Shown in pieces: positions 48,393-62,204 of a stretch of DNA of 64,000 nt. This stretch comes from Macrobrachium rosenbergii (lineage: Eukaryota; Arthropoda; Malacostraca; Decapoda; Palaemonidae). The translations under genes and the position numbers were made by a program. Location: NCBI RefSeq assembly GCF_040412425.1, contig NC_089744.1, forward strand, positions 41,670,599-41,734,598, given 5' to 3'. The notes under the pieces were generated by a model. That model had not been told where the DNA came from, made no database searches, and was given only the letters and a program-made list of their open reading frames with translations. Within the stretch, counting starts at the first letter, position 1; every line of letters begins with the position of its first letter.

Positions 48393-48560
48393 TCATCCAT
48401 GTTGCCGATGCACGATAATACACAGTATAGTCATTAGCAGCTTGAACATTTTTTTCTCAGCCTCAGCTACAACTTGCAGCTTAAATTTAGCAGTATATTT
48501 CCTTGACAATCTTTTATTGACACCGAATAAGGATATAATGTAGAAATATATCAGTCCTAT
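48393..48560 (-). pseudogene. Possible transposase helix-turn-helix remnant in segment F
   Basis: A minus-strand segment reads NKRLSRKYTAKFKLQVVAEAEK before losing frame; the shifted frame continues with NVQAAND-like text. The pattern (R/K)-K-YTAKFKLxVVxxAE followed by AA resembles the Brinker/CENP-B type DNA-binding start of pogo/Tigger transposases. The equivalent segment of the second composite (about 55105-55250, plus strand) shows the same string with a frameshift. No catalytic domain is visible. The family assignment is tentative. Confidence 0.45.
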
Positions 48561-48731
48561 TCTACTTAACGTCATTTGTGCTATAAGCTCCGGTAATTGT
48601 TTATTATCGTATGATGGTTGAAATACCAGGTAAACGGCTGTTGTTATCCGATTCGGTTATAGCCAAAACAACGGTTTCTTGGTCGGTTGTTTATGGCTGT
48701 ACACATTTACGCAAGAGTATAACGTTATTAA

Positions 48732-50914
48732 CCCTTTAACGCCGAAGCCCTATTTACAAAAACGTCTCCCATGCCGGCGTTCGTGAGTTAGCGCCCGAAG
48801 TGGAAAAAAGTTTTTTCAAAAATCACAGCACGCTTAGTTTTTAAGATTAAGAGTTCATTTTTGGCTCATTTTTTTTTTTTCATTGCCTGAAGTTTAGTAT
48901 GCAACCATCAGAAATGAAAAAATATCATTATCATATATAAATATTGGAATATATGACAGTGAAAAAAAACTCGTATATAATTGTATACAAATCGCGCTGT
49001 AAGCAAAACAGTTAAAGCTAATGAGTTAATTTTTTTAGTTGTATTGTACACTAAATTGCGATGATTTTGGTATATAACAAATTTTAAAACGATCAAAGCA
49101 ACACAGAGAAAATATTATCACAAAATGATGCATGAATTTGAACGCATGCTGGACGTAAAAAATGTTTTTTTCAAAAATTCACCATAAATCGAAATATTGT
49201 GCTAGAGACTTCCTGTTTGTTGAAAAATGAAGCTAATTGATTGAATATTACTATACTGTAAGTGTTTTAGCTTACAATTGCAGTTTTCGACCATTTCAGT
49301 CGAGTTAAAGTTGACCGAAAGTCGAATTTTATCTATTTATTGTGATTTATATGGAAATATTTCAAAATCGATAAAAGCTAAAACCATGAGTTATTTTTTG
49401 TTGTATTGTACATGAAATTGCGCACATTTTCATATATAAAACTTTATGTAACGACTAATATAAAGCGGTGCAAATATTACGACAACGAGATCTAAAGAAT
49501 TTCTGAGATGTTCAGCCGAGTTTAGCGCAGACGTAAGGAAAATTTTTTTAAAAATTCACCATAAATCGAAATATTGTGCTAGAGACTTCCAATTTATTGC
49601 AAAATGGAGTTAAAAGATTGAATATTACTAGAATGTAAGAGTTTTAGCTGACAATTGCATTTTTTACCATTTCGGTCGAGTTAAAGTTGACCGAAGGTTG
49701 AAATTTTGGCAGTTATTGTGATTTATGTGAAAATATTTCAAAACTGATAAAAGCTACAACCATGAGCTATTTTCTGTTGTATTCTACATGAAATTGCGCA
49801 CATTTTCATATATAAAAGTTTATGTAACGACTAATGTAAAACGATGCAAACATTACGACAACATGAAAAAAAGAATTTCTGAGATGTTCGGCCGAGTTAC
49901 CACAGCAGAGCGTAAGGAAAAAATTTTTTTTTCTGAAATTCACCATAAATCGAAATATTGTGCTAGAGACTTCCAGTTTGTTGCAAAATGAAGGTACATG
50001 ATTGAATATTACTAGAATGTAAGAGTTTTAGCTTATAATTGCATTTTTTTACCATTTCGGTCGAGTTAAAGTTGACCGAAGCTTGAAATTTTGGCAGTTA
50101 TCGTGATTTATATGAAAATATTTCAAAACTGATAAAAGCTACAACCATGAGTTATTTTCTGTTGTATTCTACATGAAATTGTGCACATTTCCATATATAA
50201 AACTTTATGTAACGACTAATATAAAACAGTGCAAACATTACGACAACGTGACGAAAGAATTTCTGGCGCGGATGTAAGGAAAAAGTTTTTTTCAGAAATT
50301 CACCATACATCGAAATATTGTGCTAGAGACTTCCAGTTGGTTGCAAAATGAAGGTAAATGATTGAATATTACTAGATCGTAAGAGTTTTAGCTTAAAATT
50401 GCGTTTTTGACCATTTCGGTCGAGTCAAAGTTGACCAAGGTTGAAATTTTGGCAGTTATCGTGGTTTATATGAAAATATTTCCAAACTGATAAAAGCTAC
50501 AACCATGGGTTGTATTTTGCTGTATTGTACATGAATTTGCGCACATTTTCATATATAAAACTTTATGTAATGGCTAATATAGAACAGTGCAAAAATTACG
50601 ACAAAATGACGAAAGAATTTATGAAATTTTTTTCGGCTGAGTTACGCCCGTGCGTAAGAAAAAAGTTTTTTCAAAAATTCACCATAAATCGAAATATTGT
50701 GCTAGAGACTTCCAATTTGTTGCAAAATGAAGGTACATGATTGAATATTACTAGAATGTAAGAGTTTTAGCTTACAATTGCGTTTTTTTACCATTTCGGT
50801 CAAGTCAAAATTGACCGAAGGTTGAAATTTTTTGTAGTCGACGTACGGCACGCCCACTCGCACCCAACAGACAATTTTAGTCGATGTATGATATGTCCAA
50901 TAGGCGTTTAAGGG
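48732..50914 (+). mobile_element. Family D piggyBac-like element, copy 5
   Basis: 2,183 bp between TTAA at 48728-48731 and 50915-50918. The ends are CCCTTTAACGCC and GGCGTTTAAGGG, with five tandem monomers. It is the closest relative of copy 1 by eye (same left 300 bp and same right end ccaataggcg). It lies in segment F; two other F copies lack it. Confidence 0.88.
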
Positions 50915-51345
50915 TTAACAATACTTTTATCATTCTCTTTTACTTTTTTAACTAGAAGATGGGCTAAAGAGATGGAGGAAAAGTTGTCTATTGTAATTTA
51001 GTCTCTCTCACTGCCTGATTACACTGCTGCCTGCGTCCGCGCGAAATTTAAAAATATTTTATAAATAATAGTCGTATCGGTATTAATTGCTTATCCCATT
51101 GTAAACTCGAATTATCCTAAGATGAATGATCGTAACTGGAGCATTACCTGAGTATTTTAAGTTTTATCACAAAAAGTGCATTTAGTCATGAAAATGAGAT
51201 GAAAATACAATATTTAGCAAATATTTCTCAGTGAAAAATACTGCGAATGGGCGAATTTTCCACAAACAATAGGTTGATATATTCCAGAGAAAAAACCGTG
51301 AATACGTGAGTCCACAAATCGTGAGAACACAAATACAGGGGTTTA

Positions 51346-51449
<104 letters not shown>

Positions 51450-51453
51450 CATA

Positions 51454-53001
51454 CAGGTTGACCATCATTAATACATACAGGTTGACAATCATTAGTAGTC
51501 CGGAACAATCAGTAATCCGGCACAAATTTCGGCTAGAGTAATTTCAATGTTTCCGCACTAATTTTCAAATTTCCCGGTCGCTGCACTAACTCGCCCGGCG
51601 CCGATTTGGTGGCGCAGTGTGCTGCATCAACAAACTGGTAGCCTAGCCTACATTATACTGAACTCTGTTCACATATTAACAGTATTATACAAACATCAAC
51701 ATAACGAATGTGCATCTTTTTCATGGATCTTTTAAAAAGTTATGCTTTACTACATTGTTTCCAGTTGCGTATATTCTCATATTGCTTTTGTATTATAAAT
51801 AGCGATCAATGTTTTGTTTTGGGAATCGATATCCCGGTGTTTATTTCGCCGCATTTAACTGAGTTCAAAGCACTTTTCTTGCTTCTAGGTAGCGTAAATG
51901 AATATGGATACTTTATTTATTTGGGACACATATTTTTCGTTATACGAAGTGTTTTTAAGTCGAAATATAACTTAAATACGTTTCATTGTGAAATTAATTT
52001 AACTATTTTTTTCGTTAATATATGACGTCGGGAATCGCGCTGGCCGCTTTGGGGCATGTTTGTTTTGTGTAAAAAAATCAAGATTCCGTTCGCTATTTTC
52101 TTTTGATTTCATCATAATACGAGCTTTACATATTTATCTTTTATCGGCGTGAAAACAGTAGTAATTTGTATTCTTTCATGTCCAGTAGTTTTGATTAAAA
52201 TACATTCTCTCGAGTTTTATGTATGGTCAAGTTTCACCCATGTTGCCGATGCACGATAATTTATGGTCATTAGCAGCTTGAACATTGTTTTCTCAGCTTC
52301 AGCTACAACTTACAGCTTTAAGTTACTGTAGCAGTATATTTCCCTGCCGATCTTTTCTCCAAAGCGAATAAGGGTATAGTGTAAAAAATATATCAGTCCT
52401 ATTGTACAGTACTTAACGTCAATTGTAACATAACTACGGTAATTGTGTATTACTGTACAATGGTTGAAATACAAGCAAAACAGTTCTTATCTGATACGAT
52501 TATTAGCAAAACAAGTTTCCTGTTCGGTTGTTTATGGCTGTACGCATTTACGCAAGAGTATAAACTTTACTAACAATTCTTTTATCATTCTCTTTTACTT
52601 TTTTTAACTAGCAGATGGAATAAAGAGATGGAGGAAAAGAAGTTTTTCTATTGTAAGTTGGTCTCTCTCGCCGCCTTATTGTAGCTGCTGCCTGCGCCTG
52701 CGCGAATTCTAAAAATATTTCCTAAATATTTTCGTACCGGTATTAATTGCTAACCCCATCGTAATCGTAAACTCGAAATATCGTAAGTCGAATTATCGTA
52801 ACTCAAGCACTACCTGTATTTGATAATTGTCTTTTCTTTATTATCCAACTTGTACTGATTTATGGGATATTTTAATTCTAAGATGAGGTGCTTAGCTACT
52901 GGGTTTCGTGTATTCTAGCCTAATAAATGGCTAATCCGGAAAAATGGCTAATCCGGCACCCTCCAGGTCCCAATGATGCCGGATTAGTGATGGTCAACCT
53001 G
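51454..53001 (+). mobile_element. Family E TA-type element with a truncated F segment inside
   Basis: The left end caggttgaccatcatta (partly duplicated at 51479) and right end tagtgatggtcaacctg are inverted and flanked by TA. The interior contains 'ccggcacaa' and its inverse 'gccggatt'. From about 51638 to 52816 it holds the third copy of segment F, lacking F's left end but keeping the right end cactacctg followed by ta. Confidence 0.75.
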
Positions 53002-53011
53002 TATATATATG

Positions 53012-53356
53012 CAGGCAGTCCCCGGTTTACAATGGGGGTTCTGTTCCTACGCCGCGCCATAAACCAAAAATCTTCACAAACCAAAAAAATAGTCGAAAAT
53101 CGTCAAAAATCCTAAGAAAACCTTACTTTTAATGCTTTGGGTGTATTGAAAATGATGTAAGCTGCATTTTTATTGAGCTTTTCATGAAAAACCTCCAAAT
53201 TTTTATTATTCTGCCGTTTTGGAGCCACATTTCTTCTGTCGGATTGGCATACGACTCGTCGCAACCCTGGAACACGCATCGTAAACTGGGAAATAATTTC
53301 TGATGAATATATTTGAAAAGCATCATACGTAACCTTGGAACATTGTAAGCCGGACC

Positions 53357-53357
<1 letters not shown>
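53012..53357 (+). mobile_element. Family B TA-type element, compact copy
   Basis: It starts caggcagtccccggtttac and ends near 'attgtaagccggaccc', a decayed inverse. The interior has a single unit of the repeat found three times in the copy at 37055 (gggtgtattgaaaatgatg, then catttttattgagc). Confidence 0.65.
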
Positions 53358-54432
<1,075 letters not shown>

Positions 54433-54458
54433 TATATATGTATATGTATATACATAAA

Positions 54459-56277
54459 CAGTAAACCCCCCAAATTTGCGTTCTCACAATTCGCAGACTC
54501 ATGTATTCACGGATTTCTCTTTGGAATGTTCTACCCATTATTTGTGGAAAATTCACCCATTCGCAGTGTTTTTCACAGAAATATTCACTAAAAATACTGT
54601 ATTTTCATCTCATTTTCATGACTAAGTGCACTTTTTGTGATAAAACTATTAAAACACTCAGGTAATGCTCGAGTTACGATAATTCACCTTACGATAATTT
54701 GATTTTGCGGTGGGGTGAGCAATTAATACTGATACCACAATAGTATTTGTAAAATATTTTTAAATTTCACATAGGTGCAGGCAGCAGCGTAATCAGGCAG
54801 TGAGAGAGACTAAATTACAATTGACAACTTTACCTCCATCTCTTTACCCCATCTTCTAATTAAAAAAGTAGAAGAGAATGATAAAAGTATTGTTAGTAAT
54901 GTTATACTCTTGCATAAATGTGTACAGCCATAAACAACTGACCAAGAAACCGTTGTTTTGCTTACAACTGAATCGGATAACAACAGCCGTTTACCTGGTA
55001 TTTCAACCATCGTACGGTAATAAACAATTACTATACGTTATGGCACAAATGACATTAAGTAGAATAACACTGATATATTTTTACATTATACCCTTATTCG
55101 GTATGGATAAAAGATTGGCAAGGAGAAATATACTGCTAAATTTAAGCTGCAAGTTGTAGCTGAAGCTGAGAAAACAATGTTCAAGCTGCTAATGACTATA
55201 CTGTAAATTATCATGCATCGGCAACATGGATGAAACTCTATCGTAATTAAAATGGGAGAGAAAGTATTTTAATGAAAACCACTGGGCATGAAAGAACACA
55301 TTACTGTTATTTTTACGCCGATAAATGATAAATACGTAAAGCTTGTATTATGATGACATCAAGTGAAAATAGCAAACGGAATCTTGAATTTTTTTTTACA
55401 CAAAACAAGCGCCCCCAAACAGCCATTGTCATCTACTAACGAAAATAATAGATAAACTAATTTCACAATGAGAAGTATTTTAGCTATATTTCGACTTAAA
55501 AACACTTCGTTATAACGAAAAATAACCTTTCCCCATATAAATAAAGTATCTAGATATACATTTACGCTAACTAGAAGCAAGAAAATGGCTCTGAACTGAA
55601 TTAAACATGGTGAAATAAACTCTTCGTAAACATTTCCAAACCAAAATGTTGATCGCTATGATCACAATTTGTAATACAAAAGCAATATAAGAATATTTAC
55701 AATATTATTGGATAAAGTGAATTAAGGCATAACATTTCAAAAGATCCATGGAAAAGATGCATATTCGTTATGTTGACGTTTGTATAATACAATATGTGAA
55801 TATAGAGGAGAGTATAATGTAGGGTACGCTACCGTGTATGTAAACAATATACCATAGTTTAAGCTAAGCTAATTCTTGTTTGTTATTCAATTTCTCTTTG
55901 TATTGAATTATCATAAGTCACTTTGCTCAGACCTCCAGAATCAGCTGATATTAATAATTACTATACCGTGTATGTAAAGAGTATATTTTATAGTGTAGGC
56001 TAGGCTACCATATATGCATACATGGTACCGAATACCCTAGTGTAGGCTAGGTTATGTTTGAGATACGTTTTGGTATTTCTTATGTTTTTTCCAACAAATA
56101 GTGGTTATTTTTTGGAACCTAACCCTGTCATAAGTAGGATAATACCTGTATAAGTATTTTTAGTTTATTTTGTGTGTGTTTGAACTATCAAAACAGGCAG
56201 TTCTAAGAGTTTTTAGAAGGGTTCTAAGTATTCACTGGTTTTAGCTATTCGCAGGGGGGTGTGGTACACAGCCCCTG
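54459..56277 (-). mobile_element. Family C element with internal segment F (composite), copy 2, inverse orientation
   Basis: The left end is cagtaaaccccc and the right end acagcccctg. It is the reverse complement of the composite at 47374, without the family D insertion. Segment F spans 54659-56148. The F boundaries lie at the same place in the family C sequence as in copy 1. Confidence 0.82.
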
Positions 56278-56294
56278 TATGTAATATATATATA

Positions 56295-56532
56295 CAGGCA
56301 GTGCCCGGTTATTGGCAGGGGTTCTGTTCTGACGGAGTGACGGTAACCGAAAATCGCTGATTTTTGGTTATCAGTGCCTCTGTTAGGTATGTATTGGTGC
56401 CAATACCCAATTATCGGTACCGATAAGCAGAAATCAGCAATTTTCGCCACCAAAAATTGCCGATTTTCATCTCTAGACAAGGTAAAACTGGACCGCCGGT
56501 AACCGAGCCTACTGATAACTGGGAATTGCCTG
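56295..56532 (+). mobile_element. Family A MITE, copy 4
   Basis: The ends are caggcagtgcccggtta and gggaattgcctg, flanked by TA. The interior matches copy 1 (tgttaggtatgtattggtg). It adjoins the composite at 54459 through a short (TA)n. Confidence 0.87.
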
Positions 56533-57217
56533 TATATATATGTATATAATCTGTCTGTGGTCCTTGGTACCTGGTACGGGTGTGTCAGAGAATGTCAGGT
56601 TCCGGATGAGTAAGGTCTGGATAATTGAGGGATTACTAATTAAGGGACTTTTTTTCTGTATTTCTCATTTGCTGTCAATTGAAAATTGGTCATTCACACA
56701 AAATATGTTTAATTGTTGCATTCTCTGCAAATGGGAATTTGATTATGTTGAAACAGATGAGCACAGTTTTATAACAAGATATTACTTTGTTGAAACCGGA
56801 AAGGTATTCTGCCTAAGGCTTTAGTTACTTATATATTCTTGTGCATTCGTTCTAGGTTTTTACTGGCATGATGCCATAGAAAATGGTTAAATCTGTCCTC
56901 ACTGTACTTTATGTTCTGAATTGATAGGCTTTACCTTCACTAATAATTTTTAGCTAAAACAGTCTTTATTCTGTCGGAAGGTGAATTTGCATATGGAGTT
57001 CTTGCTTTTTATGTGATTCAGGTAATTTATTTTACTTTGTGTGATTATGGTATATTTCCAGATGAAGAATTATTTTACAACATTCTTTCCATGATAATTT
57101 ATTAGTTTTGTATATTTTTCAGTCAGCATTTAGATTTATTGATTGAAATGATACATTTGATTATTCTTGTCACAACATAATTATTTTCTGACAGTTTTTA
57201 TTATATTTCTTCCTCAG

Positions 57218-57414
57218 TCAACATACCTACAGATGTGGACTTTTACTCAACTCTACGAGACTATCCTTGGTTCCATGGCACTCTCTCCCGCTGTGATGCC
57301 GCTGCAGCTGTTTTACAAGAAGCAGTTGCTGGTCATGGGGTTTTCCTTGTTAGACAGAGTGAAACTAGAAAAGGAGAATATGTTTTAACTTTTAATTATC
57401 AAGGGAGAGCAAAG
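57218..57414 (+). CDS. SH2B/Lnk adaptor gene, N-terminal half of SH2 domain
   Basis: A 197-bp exon from tcctcag to AAG|gtaagc, in phase 0 at its end. It encodes the first half of an SH2 domain: [11 protein letters not shown] (the WFHG start), an alpha-A helix rich in alanine, then FLVRQSE with the phosphotyrosine-binding arginine at 57352-57354, and [11 protein letters not shown] (strands betaC-betaD). WFHGTLSR together with [15 protein letters not shown] is characteristic of the SH2B1/SH2B2/SH2B3 (insect Lnk) family. Members are cytoplasmic adaptors that bind phosphotyrosines on receptor kinases, including insulin and JAK-linked receptors. Function here is inferred from the family. Confidence 0.95.
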
Positions 57415-57949
57415 GTAAGCAATAAAGGTTTGTAGTGCCAGAGGCTTGTCAAGATCTTCACATATTATCATGGATAATCATAGAACTACATGAACACTAA
57501 TCTTATTTTTTACTGTTGTGAAAGAAAGTGTAATTGATTCTATTTTACTTGGAAAGTTGTTTCTACTGTACTGTGTTTCTAGTGTTTCATTCATTTTTTA
57601 GTTTTTGTCATAAAACTTGATTTTTGTAGTTCTTTCTTAGGGTAATTGGGCACTCAGCAGCCTTCATGTCAGTTATGATTTGCTTAATTTACTGGAATAT
57701 TCAAGCATTTAGTTGTTTTATGGCAGGCGCTGTTCATGTAACCAATAACCTCAAATTTTGGACTGTGCCACCCCCTGTCCTGGGTTTGAGTTATGTTGCT
57801 TAAGTGGGTGTCAAGCACATACTCCTTCATTACTTATTTGTGTATTTCATTTGCTGAATTATTTTATTCATATATGTTTTGTTATAATTTGTTACAAATT
57901 ACACTGTCTCTTTTTTGCAAGTGTTAGGTTCTTAGATGCAACTTTAAAT

Positions 57950-60210
57950 ACCCCAACTCCCCCCCTCGATTATTAGCAACCCTAGATGTGCATACTGTGG
58001 ATGAAATGATCACACAACAAAGTGGAACTGTGGTGAACCAGCTTGCAGATGACCTCTCATCCTTAGTGGATAATCCAATAAGCATTGCAGTTCAACTTAA
58101 CTGTCAGTGTTTGGCTGCCGGGGATCTTTGGTCCCTGTTCTCCTGAATAGTGAAGAAGTTTGAGTATTCCCATACTTGATAGGTAGATATTAGGATCACA
58201 GAGAATTTTGGTTTTCTGTTTAAATTTTCAGGTGTCAGAGCGGTGATGGAATTAAGTTCCAGTGCCTGTAGAACACATGATTGTGTTGGTTGTTCTTTTT
58301 CCATAACTTCTTTGAGGAGTGATAAACAAAGTGTTTCTCATTCCTTCTTTGCTTGGCACTGGCTGTTCCTGGTTAGCCTTTGGCTGAGGGGTTTGCTGAT
58401 CTGCTGTTTCTCTGGTCAAAGTAACCGAGCTCCTGTCTTTGTCAGCCTCTCGTGTGCCCTTGACCTTGAGCAGTGCACTTCCTGCAACTTACACTGGAAT
58501 TCTCCATTGGCTCCCGAGAGATTGGGTTTTCTCGCAGGGTAGTGAGGAATTTAATAGCGTATTGTTAAGTTTTTCAATGACCATGCATCAAGGGGAGGAA
58601 CATCTTCTATGAGTAGTATCATAGAAGGTGTATGTCTCTGCTTAAAGATTATACTCAATAGGCAGCAGACGTTACCTTTTACTCTAGCTAAGTCAGGTTT
58701 CTTTTTCAGTATGTGACCTAAAGCTTAGGGTTTGCCTTTACAATCTTTCTCTGACTGGGTTAGGCCTTTCCTCTTCAGTGGAGTTGTCTGTACTTCCAAG
58801 TGCTGAACAGTATCCATTTCTCAGGATCTTTGGTCCTGAGTAACTTATGTTCATAGTGCTTCAAGTCTTAAGAAAGTATCTTTCAAGACTCTTCCACTGT
58901 TGGACAGTCTTTAGACTTCTACTGTTCTTTCCTGGCTTTAGCAAATAATTTGAGAAGTCTTTTGGCTTGCTGTATTACATTCAGCTTTTGTTAGGGTGGG
59001 GATTGCTCTCATTCCATTGTTCCTCATTGTGCATGGTAGCTCAAGTCTTGTCTCTTTTAACAGGACTGAGTTTCCTCATTTCTTCCTTCCGAACTAAGGT
59101 GGAGATTTGGATGACATACTGCTTTGCCAGCCAGCACTCTTCAGTACTGTTTGTAGTTATCCTCTCCAAGATTTTGGAGTGTTTTCTCCTTTCAAGAGTA
59201 CTGATTAGTGCTGGAAAGTGTTCTGAGGAGGAGGTTGGTTTCCTTCCCTTAGGAGGGATCTTGAAGTCAGTGGCATTGTCCTTCACTGTGCAGCTGAACT
59301 TTTCATACTTCCAGGTAATGAGGGTGGGTGTCTGATACATCAGATTCCCTGTTCTTCAGTCTACCCAAAGGATGTTGCTGATAAGTCTGAACACTTTTCT
59401 TCAGGACCTGGGATGGCTGTCCAACAATTTTTGCAGCCACCATAGGTCCATATTGAATAAGGTCAGTATCATGTATAGTGTACTTAGCCTTGTGTAAATC
59501 TGGAGTTGGAAGTGGAATGACTGGATTCCATTCCATTCTTATTCCCTCTTTCAAATGCAGCATCTGGGCCACAGTGCATGCTGGAGTCAGGTAGGGTACA
59601 GGTGATTGCACTTTGGGCATCTTCTCCCGGTCAGTGACAGAGTTGTCTCTCTCATCCTCTCTTATAACAAGTGGGAGAGCTGGTGTAGAATTTAGTCCAG
59701 CACCTAATTATACTGTTTCACCAAGACCAAACAGCCTCCTGACATGGTCTGACGTCATGTTCTCTAAATGGTACCTTACTTGAGTAACTTTTACTTCCCT
59801 GGCCCTGGACATTGCTGCTACTACTGTGGCCAACTATTTTACCAGACTAGTAGAGGTTCATGGCAATTCTGTGGTGGTTCTCAATTCCAGTGAGCTGAAA
59901 GAGATTGACCTCCCACCAAAGGAGCAAGTCTCCTGTATAAAAGATTATTTATATTTGCATAGGAGCAAGTAACAAATTGTAAATAACAGTTTGTAATTTT
60001 CCTAGGTATAAAAATAGCCTTTTATTTTTAGTCCCACCTCATCCACCTTGCTCACTCCCTGCAGCCAAAGGAAGAGTGAGAGCGACAGTCAGTAAATGAG
60101 AGATACTCCACCATTCACCCCACCATCTTCACCTGTTAATAGCCTTGAATGAAAAGTACCAATTGTTATTCAAAATTTCTTATGCAGTACATACATTATT
60201 ATAAAATCTG
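57950..60210 (+). mobile_element. Very degraded DIRS-like 3' portion, second lineage
   Basis: The 3' end is best: 'gtctcctgtataaaag' near 59928, 'ttgtaattttcctaggtata' near 59990 and the following 150 bp follow the order of the 3' inverted repeats at 11890-12060. Upstream, 58240-59900 has base composition and phrases like the recombinase regions of the other copies, but no catalytic box is readable. Confidence 0.4.
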
Positions 60211-60338
60211 CATCAGAAGGTGAGTGAAAACCGGGACTTTGAACAATATTTTCATAGTTTATTCTACATTTTCAAGTTCACACTGAATACAAAAGAAGTT
60301 GACAGCCTTATATACAAAAAAACAAAAGGGGGGCAAAG

Positions 60339-60668
60339 TTACAGTTTGTTAATCTGGGCAGCATGTTCCTTAAACAAAAGAGACAGGGACAAAGGATCAA
60401 GAGATAATCCAGGGTGGAGATTGACATTCCTGGTAGAAGTAGCTTCAATAAACACAGTCTCTAACAAATTCGTTTTCCGCTGGTTGTTGACCTTGTAGAT
60501 TATTGCTGACTTATCCCAGTTCATCGTATGGCCTGTCTTAAGCCAGTGATCTACAATGCCATTATTTGATAAACCTCTTGAAATGGCATATTTGTGTTGG
60601 GAGCTTCTTACTTTTAGTCCTTTTAATGTTTGACCAATATAAATCTTATTACAAGTACAATGCTGTAC
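60339..60668 (-). pseudogene. Penelope-like element, GIY-YIG endonuclease domain (5' truncated)
   Basis: A 109-codon open segment on the minus strand that ends with a stop. It begins VQHCTCNKIYIGQT (the YIG half of the GIY-YIG motif, preceded by CxC as in Penelope). It continues with LKVRSSQHKYAISRG (conserved Arg and His), NNGIVDHWLKTGH, LLETVFIEA (catalytic Glu) and RNVNLHPG. In Penelope-like retroelements this domain is C-terminal to the reverse transcriptase and nicks the target. No reverse transcriptase follows upstream (beyond 60670 on the plus strand), so it is a 5'-truncated insertion, the usual fate of these elements. The domain itself has no stop. Confidence 0.85.
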
Positions 60669-60887
60669 TGTATTTAATATATTAAAGTAGTGTTACACAT
60701 TTTATAGTATGTGTGTGTACACAGTACAGTATACACACATATGCATCATGTTGGGGGTAGATACATGCAATGGGTTTACTTCCCTTTTTGCCCAATCTCT
60801 CTCTACAAAATTTGTTTTTTCTATTTTGTATGGGTTTTGCATATAGTATTTTTACAGTTGTTGAAAGCATAAGAAGATGCAGATATA

Positions 60888-61143
60888 GCCAGTCAACGGT
60901 TATTGGCGGGGGTTCCTTTCTGACGGCCAGCGAAAATTTCCGATAACCAAAAATCAGCAATTTTCAGTGCTTAGCTGCGCCGATAACCAGAGATCGGCAC
61001 CTCTGCTAGGTAAATATCAGTACCAATACCTGATTATCGGCGCTGATAAGCGGAAATCAGCGCATATCGGCTCTGAAAATCACCAATTTTTGTCACTAGA
61101 CAAATGCTGTAAAACCAGACCGCCGATAACCAGGGACTGCCTG
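60888..61143 (+). mobile_element. Family A MITE, copy 5
   Basis: The left end is gccagtcaacggttat (decayed), the right end aaccagggactgcctg followed by ta. The interior has gcgggggttcctttctgacgg, as in the other copies. It lies 350 bp before the last SH2 exon. Confidence 0.8.
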
Positions 61144-61495
61144 TACATGTATTTTTAGAAGCAATTCATTTTGCTTAAATTTATCTGAAATTGAATGATA
61201 AGTAAATCAATATTTTAAATTGAATAATTACAAAATACTGGTTAGGGTAGGCTATTAAGTACTTCATATGGAATTGCACAGTGCTGTAAGCTATGCGCAT
61301 TGTCATTAAGGTTGTATGCCAGTCTTTGTTACTTAACAGACTTTGTTAGTTGCTGGAAGGGGCAGGCACCTGAACTGCCCAATAAGTTGAGGTGACATTG
61401 TACTGTACATTGTAATGAATAGTAACTAATATAATTTGAAAGATTCAGATAGCTATAGAATTTTCAGTAACAAGAATGCTATATATCTTCTTCAG

Positions 61496-61732
61496 CATCT
61501 GAGGATGACAATCAATCCAGATGGAGCTTGCCGTGTTCAACACTTGTCATTTGCAACAATATTCGACTTACTTGAGTATTTTCGTGATAACCACATCCCT
61601 TTGGAGTCTGGTGGTACTTCTGATGTGACTTTATCGGAATTTGTCATTGCTGCTGATTATCCTGCAAGAAACCAAGGAGCTGGACAGGTTGGGACTGAAC
61701 GTCGACCTCCAAACATCCCAGATACAAGAGAG
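61496..61732 (+). CDS. SH2B/Lnk adaptor gene, C-terminal half of SH2 domain
   Basis: A 237-bp exon (79 codons) starting in phase 0 after cttcag and ending at GAG|gtatgt in phase 0. It starts [19 protein letters not shown] and includes [16 protein letters not shown], which matches the family signature around PLESGG-S/T-D-hTL. The SH2 domain closes near [10 protein letters not shown]. The exon then runs into a polar tail ([11 protein letters not shown]) that must continue in an exon beyond the window. In vertebrate SH2B proteins and insect Lnk the region after SH2 carries a tyrosine recruiting Cbl; it is not visible here. With the preceding exon the SH2 domain looks complete and all landmark residues are present. 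Confidence 0.94.
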
Positions 61733-62009
61733 GTATGTGCAGTTTACCTAAAAATGTATTACTTATAATATATACATATAACTGCCAAATACCCTGTACC
61801 CCTTAAACTTAAACGCTTATAACTGCCTATTTTAACAGTTCACTGCAGAATTTAATAGTTCAAGCAAAAATGTACCTTAAATTATCATACTACAACAATT
61901 TTATAAACAAAATAATCAGCAAATACTTGAAATATTATACAATATGGTCTATCATCCAAAAGCACTTTACAGAAATAGCATTTCAAATACATCTTACATT
62001 ACCCTTAAA

Positions 62010-62031
62010 AGAGAGAGAGAGAGAGAGAGAG
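62010..62031 (+). repeat. Short (GA)n in intron
   Basis: About 11 GA units. The surrounding 61733-62200 is intron after the last visible exon, with no other feature seen. Confidence 0.85.
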
Positions 62032-62204
62032 AATGAGAATACACTTGTTATGCTCAGTCTGGGGCCAACCTGGAATGAGCTAAATAATACATTACAGCTG
62101 TAAAAATATGAACACATAAAACAAAATAAAAAGACTCATCGTAATAGCCAACATACATTTATAATAAAATTCACAAAAAACACAAAGTGCTGTGAGAATT
62201 ACCA

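Larger units (their letters stand above)
57415..61495 (+). other. Intron of the SH2B/Lnk gene, ~4.1 kb, splitting the SH2 domain
   Basis: This interval is bounded by gtaagc and cttcag, phase 0, and lies between the lysine ending GRAK and the histidine starting HLRM. It contains an eroded DIRS-like 3' end (to about 60200), a Penelope fragment on the opposite strand and a TA-flanked MITE. Positions 57415-57950 and 61150-61490 show nothing beyond plain intron. Confidence 0.85.

Noticed and set aside
58243..59335. Host-gene exons between the two SH2 exons
   Set aside because: The phase-0 join of 57414 to 61496 gives a continuous SH2 domain; open frames here show no SH2 or adaptor features and look like eroded retrotransposon.
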